A stretch of 64,000 nucleotides of DNA from NCBI RefSeq assembly GCF_016820535.1, contig NZ_JADHDY010000001.1, positions 1 through 64,000 on the forward strand. The letters run 5' to 3'. Positions 60,730 through 64,000 of the stretch are shown in pieces; position 1 is the first letter of the stretch, and every line of letters starts with the position of its first letter. Position numbers and translations under genes: made by a program. The notes under the pieces were generated by a model. The model made no database searches, was not told the origin of the DNA, and saw nothing but the letters and a program-made list of their open reading frames with translations. This stretch comes from Sporosarcina beigongshangi (GTDB lineage: Bacteria > Actinomycetota > Actinomycetes > Actinomycetales > Micrococcaceae).

Positions 60730-62544
60730 GTGCAAGAGATGTCCGTTCCGGCCAATGTTGTCAGTCCCAGCACCATGAACACCACTGACTTCGTGCTTCG
60801 GCATGTACAGTCTGGCGCCAATCCATCCCTGTTTGCCCGCCGGAATGCCGACAACGTGTGGGTCGACGTACCCGCCAAGGAGTTCCACGCCGATGTGTGC
60901 GCCATTGCCAAGGGCCTGATCGCCTCCGGCATCAAGGTGGGAGACCGTGTGGGCATCATGGCCCGGACCCGCTACGAATGGTCCCTGGTGGACTTTGCCA
61001 TCTGGTTTGCAGGGGCCGTTTCGGTGCCGATCTATGAAACTTCCTCGCCGTCGCAGGTGGCTTGGAACCTGGGCGACTCCTCCGCCGTCGCGGTCATCGT
61101 GGAAAGCGGCGCCCACGAGAACATCGTCAGGCAGGCAGCCCACAACGAAAACCTCGAGCATGTGGCCAACGTGTGGCAAATGGAAGGCGACGGCCTGGAC
61201 GCCCTCCGCGAGGCAGGGGCTGGTGTCAGCGATGAAACGCTCGAAGCGGCCCGCACCGCCAACGGCCTGGACGACGTCGCGACGATCATCTACACCTCTG
61301 GAACCACGGGGCGGCCCAAGGGCTGCATGCTGACGCACTACAACTTCGTGGAACTAAGCGAGAACGCGCTGTCCGTGCTGGGCGCCACCGTGGTTCCGCC
61401 GGGATCCCAGACCATCATGTTCCTGCCACTGGCCCACGTGTTCGCCCGCTACATTTCCGTGCTGGCGGTGGCCGGCGGCGCCAAGGTGGGACACACCCCG
61501 GACATCAAGCACCTGCTGGAGGACCTGCAGAGTTTCCGGCCCACGTTCATCCTTGCCGTGCCGCGCGTCTTTGAAAAGGTTTACAACTCGGCCGCACTCA
61601 AGGCGGAGGGCGAAGGCAAGGGCAAGATCTTTGCCGCCGCGGCCAAGACCGCCGTGCAGTACTCCCGTGCCAGCCAGACAGGCGGCGCCGGATTCGGCCT
61701 GAAGGCGAAGCACTTTGTGTTCGACAAGCTGGTCTACGGCAAGCTCCGTGCCGCCATGGGCGGCCAGGTCCGCCACGCCGTTTCCGGCGGCGGGCCCCTG
61801 GGCGAGCGGCTGGGCCACTTCTTCCAGGGCATCGGCCTGCAGATCCTGGAGGGCTACGGACTCACCGAAACCACGGCCCCGATCACTGTCAACAGGCCCG
61901 AGCGCATCAAGATCGGCACTGTGGGCACCCCGCTCCCCGGCAACGCGGTCAAGATCGCGGAGGACGGCGAGATTCTTGCCAAGGGCGTCTGCGTCATGAA
62001 GGGTTACTTTGGCCGCGACGACCTGACCGCAGAGAACTTTGTCGACGGCTGGTTCCGCACGGGAGACATTGGCGAGCTGGACAGCCAGGGGTTCCTGAAG
62101 ATCACCGGGCGGAAAAAGGAAATCATCGTCACCGCCGGCGGCAAGAACGTTGTCCCTGCGCTGCTCGAAGACCAGATCCGCGCCGACGCAATCGTTTCCC
62201 AGTGCCTGGTCATTGGCGAATCGCGGCCGTTCATCGCGGCCATCGTCACCCTCGACGAGGACGCCCTGCCCCAGTGGGGCAAGACACGCGGCCTCGCAGA
62301 CGGCATCACCGTGGCGGAGGCTGCCGCGCACCCCACCGTGATCGCCGCCGTGCAGGCAGCCGTAACGAGGGCGAACTCCAGCGTCTCAGCAGCCGAGGCC
62401 ATCAAGCAGTTCCGGATCGTCGAGACCGACTTCACGGAAACGTCCGGACACCTGACCCCGTCCCTGAAGGTCAAGCGCGCGCAGGTGCTCAAGGACTTTG
62501 ACGCCGTGGTGGAGGAAATCTACCTGAGCAAAAAGCCGGCCTGA
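60730..62544 (+). CDS. Long-chain fatty acid--CoA ligase
   Basis: This AMP-forming enzyme activates fatty acids to acyl-CoA. The 604-residue protein has the P-loop IIYTSGTTGRPKGCMLTHYN near residues 187-206, the LPLAHVFARYI block, the acyl-adenylate motif EGYGLTETTAPITVN, WFRTGDIGELD and the hinge ITGRKKEIIVTAGGKNV. The layout matches FadD15-type long-chain ligases. GTG 60730 has AAAGGAG 5 nt upstream. A good promoter with an overlapping palindrome lies upstream, and a very strong terminator follows. Confidence 0.94.
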   Translation: MQEMSVPANVVSPSTMNTTDFVLRHVQSGANPSLFARRNADNVWVDVPAKEFHADVCAIAKGLIASGIKVGDRVGIMARTRYEWSLVDFAIWFAGAVSVPIYETSSPSQVAWNLGDSSAVAVIVESGAHENIVRQAAHNENLEHVANVWQMEGDGLDALREAGAGVSDETLEAARTANGLDDVATIIYTSGTTGRPKGCMLTHYNFVELSENALSVLGATVVPPGSQTIMFLPLAHVFARYISVLAVAGGAKVGHTPDIKHLLEDLQSFRPTFILAVPRVFEKVYNSAALKAEGEGKGKIFAAAAKTAVQYSRASQTGGAGFGLKAKHFVFDKLVYGKLRAAMGGQVRHAVSGGGPLGERLGHFFQGIGLQILEGYGLTETTAPITVNRPERIKIGTVGTPLPGNAVKIAEDGEILAKGVCVMKGYFGRDDLTAENFVDGWFRTGDIGELDSQGFLKITGRKKEIIVTAGGKNVVPALLEDQIRADAIVSQCLVIGESRPFIAAIVTLDEDALPQWGKTRGLADGITVAEAAAHPTVIAAVQAAVTRANSSVSAAEAIKQFRIVETDFTETSGHLTPSLKVKRAQVLKDFDAVVEEIYLSKKPA

Positions 62545-62554
62545 CGCAGGGCAA

Positions 62555-62600
62555 CAAAAGGGCGGCTGCCGCGGAAAGTTCCGCGGCAGCCGCCCTTTTG
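62555..62600. terminator. Bidirectional terminator between acyl-CoA ligase and pyc
   Basis: A perfect 20-bp stem (62555-62574 with 62581-62600) with a 6-nt loop has T runs on both strands. It serves the convergent genes on either side, 11 bp and 21 bp from their stops. Confidence 0.95.
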
Positions 62601-62620
62601 CATCCCAGCACACGGCAGGG

Positions 62621-64000
62621 CTAGGCGACAACCACGAGGAGGTCCCCGCCCTGCACCTGGGCAACCCCGCTCACGGCGAGGCGGGCCACGGTGCCGCCCA
62701 CCGGCGTGGTGATGGAGGCTTCCATCTTCATGGCCTCGATGGTGGCCACCGTGGCACCGGCTTCGACCACGTCGCCGACGGCGACCTTGACGGAGACGGC
62801 GCCGGCGAACGGTGCCGCGACCTGGCCGGCCACGGCCTCGTCTGCCTTCTCGGCGGCCTTGACGGTGCTTTCGATGCTGCGGTCGCGGACGGCGACGGGG
62901 CGGCTTTGGCCGTTGAGCTTGGCAGTGACGGTGCGCATGCCCTTCTCGTCGGGCTCGGAGATGGTCTCGAGCTCGGCGATCAGTCGCACGCCCTTGCCCA
63001 GGGGCATGATGTGTTCCACGCCGCGGCGCAGGCCGAACAGGTAGTCGCGCGTGTCCAGGACGGAGACGTCGCCGTAGGTCTTGCGGACCTCCTCGAAGTC
63101 CTTCGTGGGGCCGGCAAACAACAGCCGGTTCAGCGCGGCGCGGCGGGTGGAGCTGTCACCGGCCAGCTGGGCGCTGTCATCGGCTGTGAGCGTGCCCATG
63201 CGTTCGACGACGGTTCGCCCCCGCAGTGCCTTGGTCCGGAACGGCTCGGGCCAGCCTCCGGGAGGGGTGCCCAGTTCGCCGCCGAGGAAGCCCACCACGG
63301 AATCCGGGATGTCGTAGTTCTGCGGGTTTTCCTCGAAGTCGGCGGGGTCGGCCTTGATGCCCACCAGGTGCAGGGCGAGGTCGCCCACCACCTTTGACGA
63401 CGGCGTGACCTTGACCAGGTGCCCCAGGATGCGGTCGGCGGCGGTGTACATGTCCTCGATTTCCTCGAAGCGCTCCCCCAGGCCCAGCGCGATGGCCTGC
63501 TGACGCAGGTTGGAGAGCTGGCCGCCGGGGATTTCATGCTGGTAGACGCGTCCCGTGGGCGAGGCCAGGCCCGACTCGAACGGGCTGTACAGGCGGCGTA
63601 CGGCCTCCCAGTACGGCTCGAGCGAGCTGATGGCGGCCAGGTCGATGCCGGTGTCGCGCTCCGTGTGCGCCAGGGCAGCCACCAGTGCGGAGGCCGATGG
63701 CTGGCTGGTGGTCCCGGACAGGGCGGCCGAGGCGACGTCAACGGCGTCGACCCCTGCATTGATGGCGGCCATCAGGGTGGCGAGCTGGCCGCCGGCGGTG
63801 TCGTGGGTGTGCAGGTGCACGGGCAGCTCGAAACGCTCGCGCAGGGCCGTGACCAGCTTGGCCGCGGCGGCGGGGCGGAGCACGCCGGCCATGTCCTTGA
63901 TGGCCAGGATGTGCGCGCCGGCGTCGACGATGCGCTGGGCCAGCTCCAGGTAGTAGTCGAGGGTGTAGATGTCTTCGGCCGGATCCAGGAGGTCGCCCGT
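62621..64000 (-). CDS. pyc: Pyruvate carboxylase, C-terminal part (5' end outside window)
   Basis: Pyruvate carboxylase makes oxaloacetate from pyruvate and bicarbonate with biotin. The frame is open to the right edge, giving 459 residues of about 1,130. Visible parts are the end of the carboxyltransferase barrel (YTLDYYLELAQRIVDAGAHI, IKDMAGVLRPAAAAKLV, HLHTHDTAGGQLATLMAAI), the allosteric/PYC-OADA region (VYQHEIPGGQLSNLRQQA) and the biotin carboxyl carrier domain with the biotinyl Lys in IEAMKMEAS. HTHDTAGG and a single-chain layout mark pyruvate carboxylase and not oxaloacetate decarboxylase. The biotin carboxylase part lies beyond the window. Confidence 0.95.
   Translation of the reverse strand, partial: TGDLLDPAEDIYTLDYYLELAQRIVDAGAHILAIKDMAGVLRPAAAAKLVTALRERFELPVHLHTHDTAGGQLATLMAAINAGVDAVDVASAALSGTTSQPSASALVAALAHTERDTGIDLAAISSLEPYWEAVRRLYSPFESGLASPTGRVYQHEIPGGQLSNLRQQAIALGLGERFEEIEDMYTAADRILGHLVKVTPSSKVVGDLALHLVGIKADPADFEENPQNYDIPDSVVGFLGGELGTPPGGWPEPFRTKALRGRTVVERMGTLTADDSAQLAGDSSTRRAALNRLLFAGPTKDFEEVRKTYGDVSVLDTRDYLFGLRRGVEHIMPLGKGVRLIAELETISEPDEKGMRTVTAKLNGQSRPVAVRDRSIESTVKAAEKADEAVAGQVAAPFAGAVSVKVAVGDVVEAGATVATIEAMKMEASITTPVGGTVARLAVSGVAQVQGGDLLVVVA

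Overview
This window is a high-GC chromosomal segment of an actinobacterium, most likely an Arthrobacter-type member of the Micrococcaceae. The signs are strong GC bias at third codon positions, GTG starts, leaderless genes, a polyphosphate glucokinase, a SepF/YggT/DivIVA-type division cluster without FtsA, a PknL/PASTA-kinase neighbourhood, and a MurE whose DNPR motif is altered in a way that fits L-Lys peptidoglycan. It is almost entirely core genome. I see no prophage, intact insertion sequence, CRISPR array, rRNA or tRNA.

Layout. (1) 1-3962: end of lipA, a DUF4191 membrane protein, an RDD protein and glnA (GSI-beta), the same order as Mycobacterium tuberculosis Rv2218-Rv2220. (2) 3963-10213: an accessory insert between glnA and glnE, holding a small HTH protein with tandem palindromic operators, a GNAT acetyltransferase, glutaminase, an amino-acid ABC transporter with a fused binding protein-permease, and a sulfatase. 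(3) 10214-18592: glnE, glnA2, panB, a SPOR-like protein, map, ppgK and an SDR. (4) 18726-26659: nrdR, hisD, a DUF2567-like membrane protein, dnaE, an RluA-type pseudouridine synthase and lspA. (5) 26850-47432: the division and cell-wall (dcw) cluster, all on the minus strand. In transcription order it is mraZ, rsmH, ftsL-like, ftsI, murE, murF, mraY, murD, ftsW, murG, murC, ftsQ, ftsZ, pgeF, yggS, sepF, yggT, divIVA. Many junctions are 1-20 nt overlaps, indicating translational coupling. (6) 47973-59422: a DUF3040 protein, dinB, a polyprenyl diphosphate synthase, an Rv2175c-like protein, a LysM transglycosylase, a PASTA kinase, class II DAHP synthase, an acyltransferase, an alpha/beta hydrolase and a small membrane protein. 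(7) 59457-64000: a ROK glucokinase, an acyl-CoA ligase and the 3' part of pyruvate carboxylase, which runs off the right edge.

How the genes work together. Nitrogen assimilation is concentrated on the left: GlnA, GlnA2, GlnE, glutaminase and amino-acid uptake. GlnA keeps the adenylylatable Tyr402 that GlnE would modify, and a GlnR-like box lies upstream of it. The central block makes lipid II and builds the divisome. The PASTA kinase, Rv2175c-like protein, polyprenyl synthase and LysM hydrolase are a second envelope module.

The most interesting non-coding signals are as follows. Nine genes have a TAnnnT -10 hexamer exactly 6 nt before the start codon, which suggests leaderless transcripts. 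At least five different intergenic repeat types occur, one of them a 32-bp-period element at two sites 50 kb apart. Several candidate operators are visible: upstream of glnA, the HTH gene, ftsZ, mraZ, dinB, fadD and the Rv2175c/LysM divergent pair. All functional readings come from motif recognition by eye; no database search was run.
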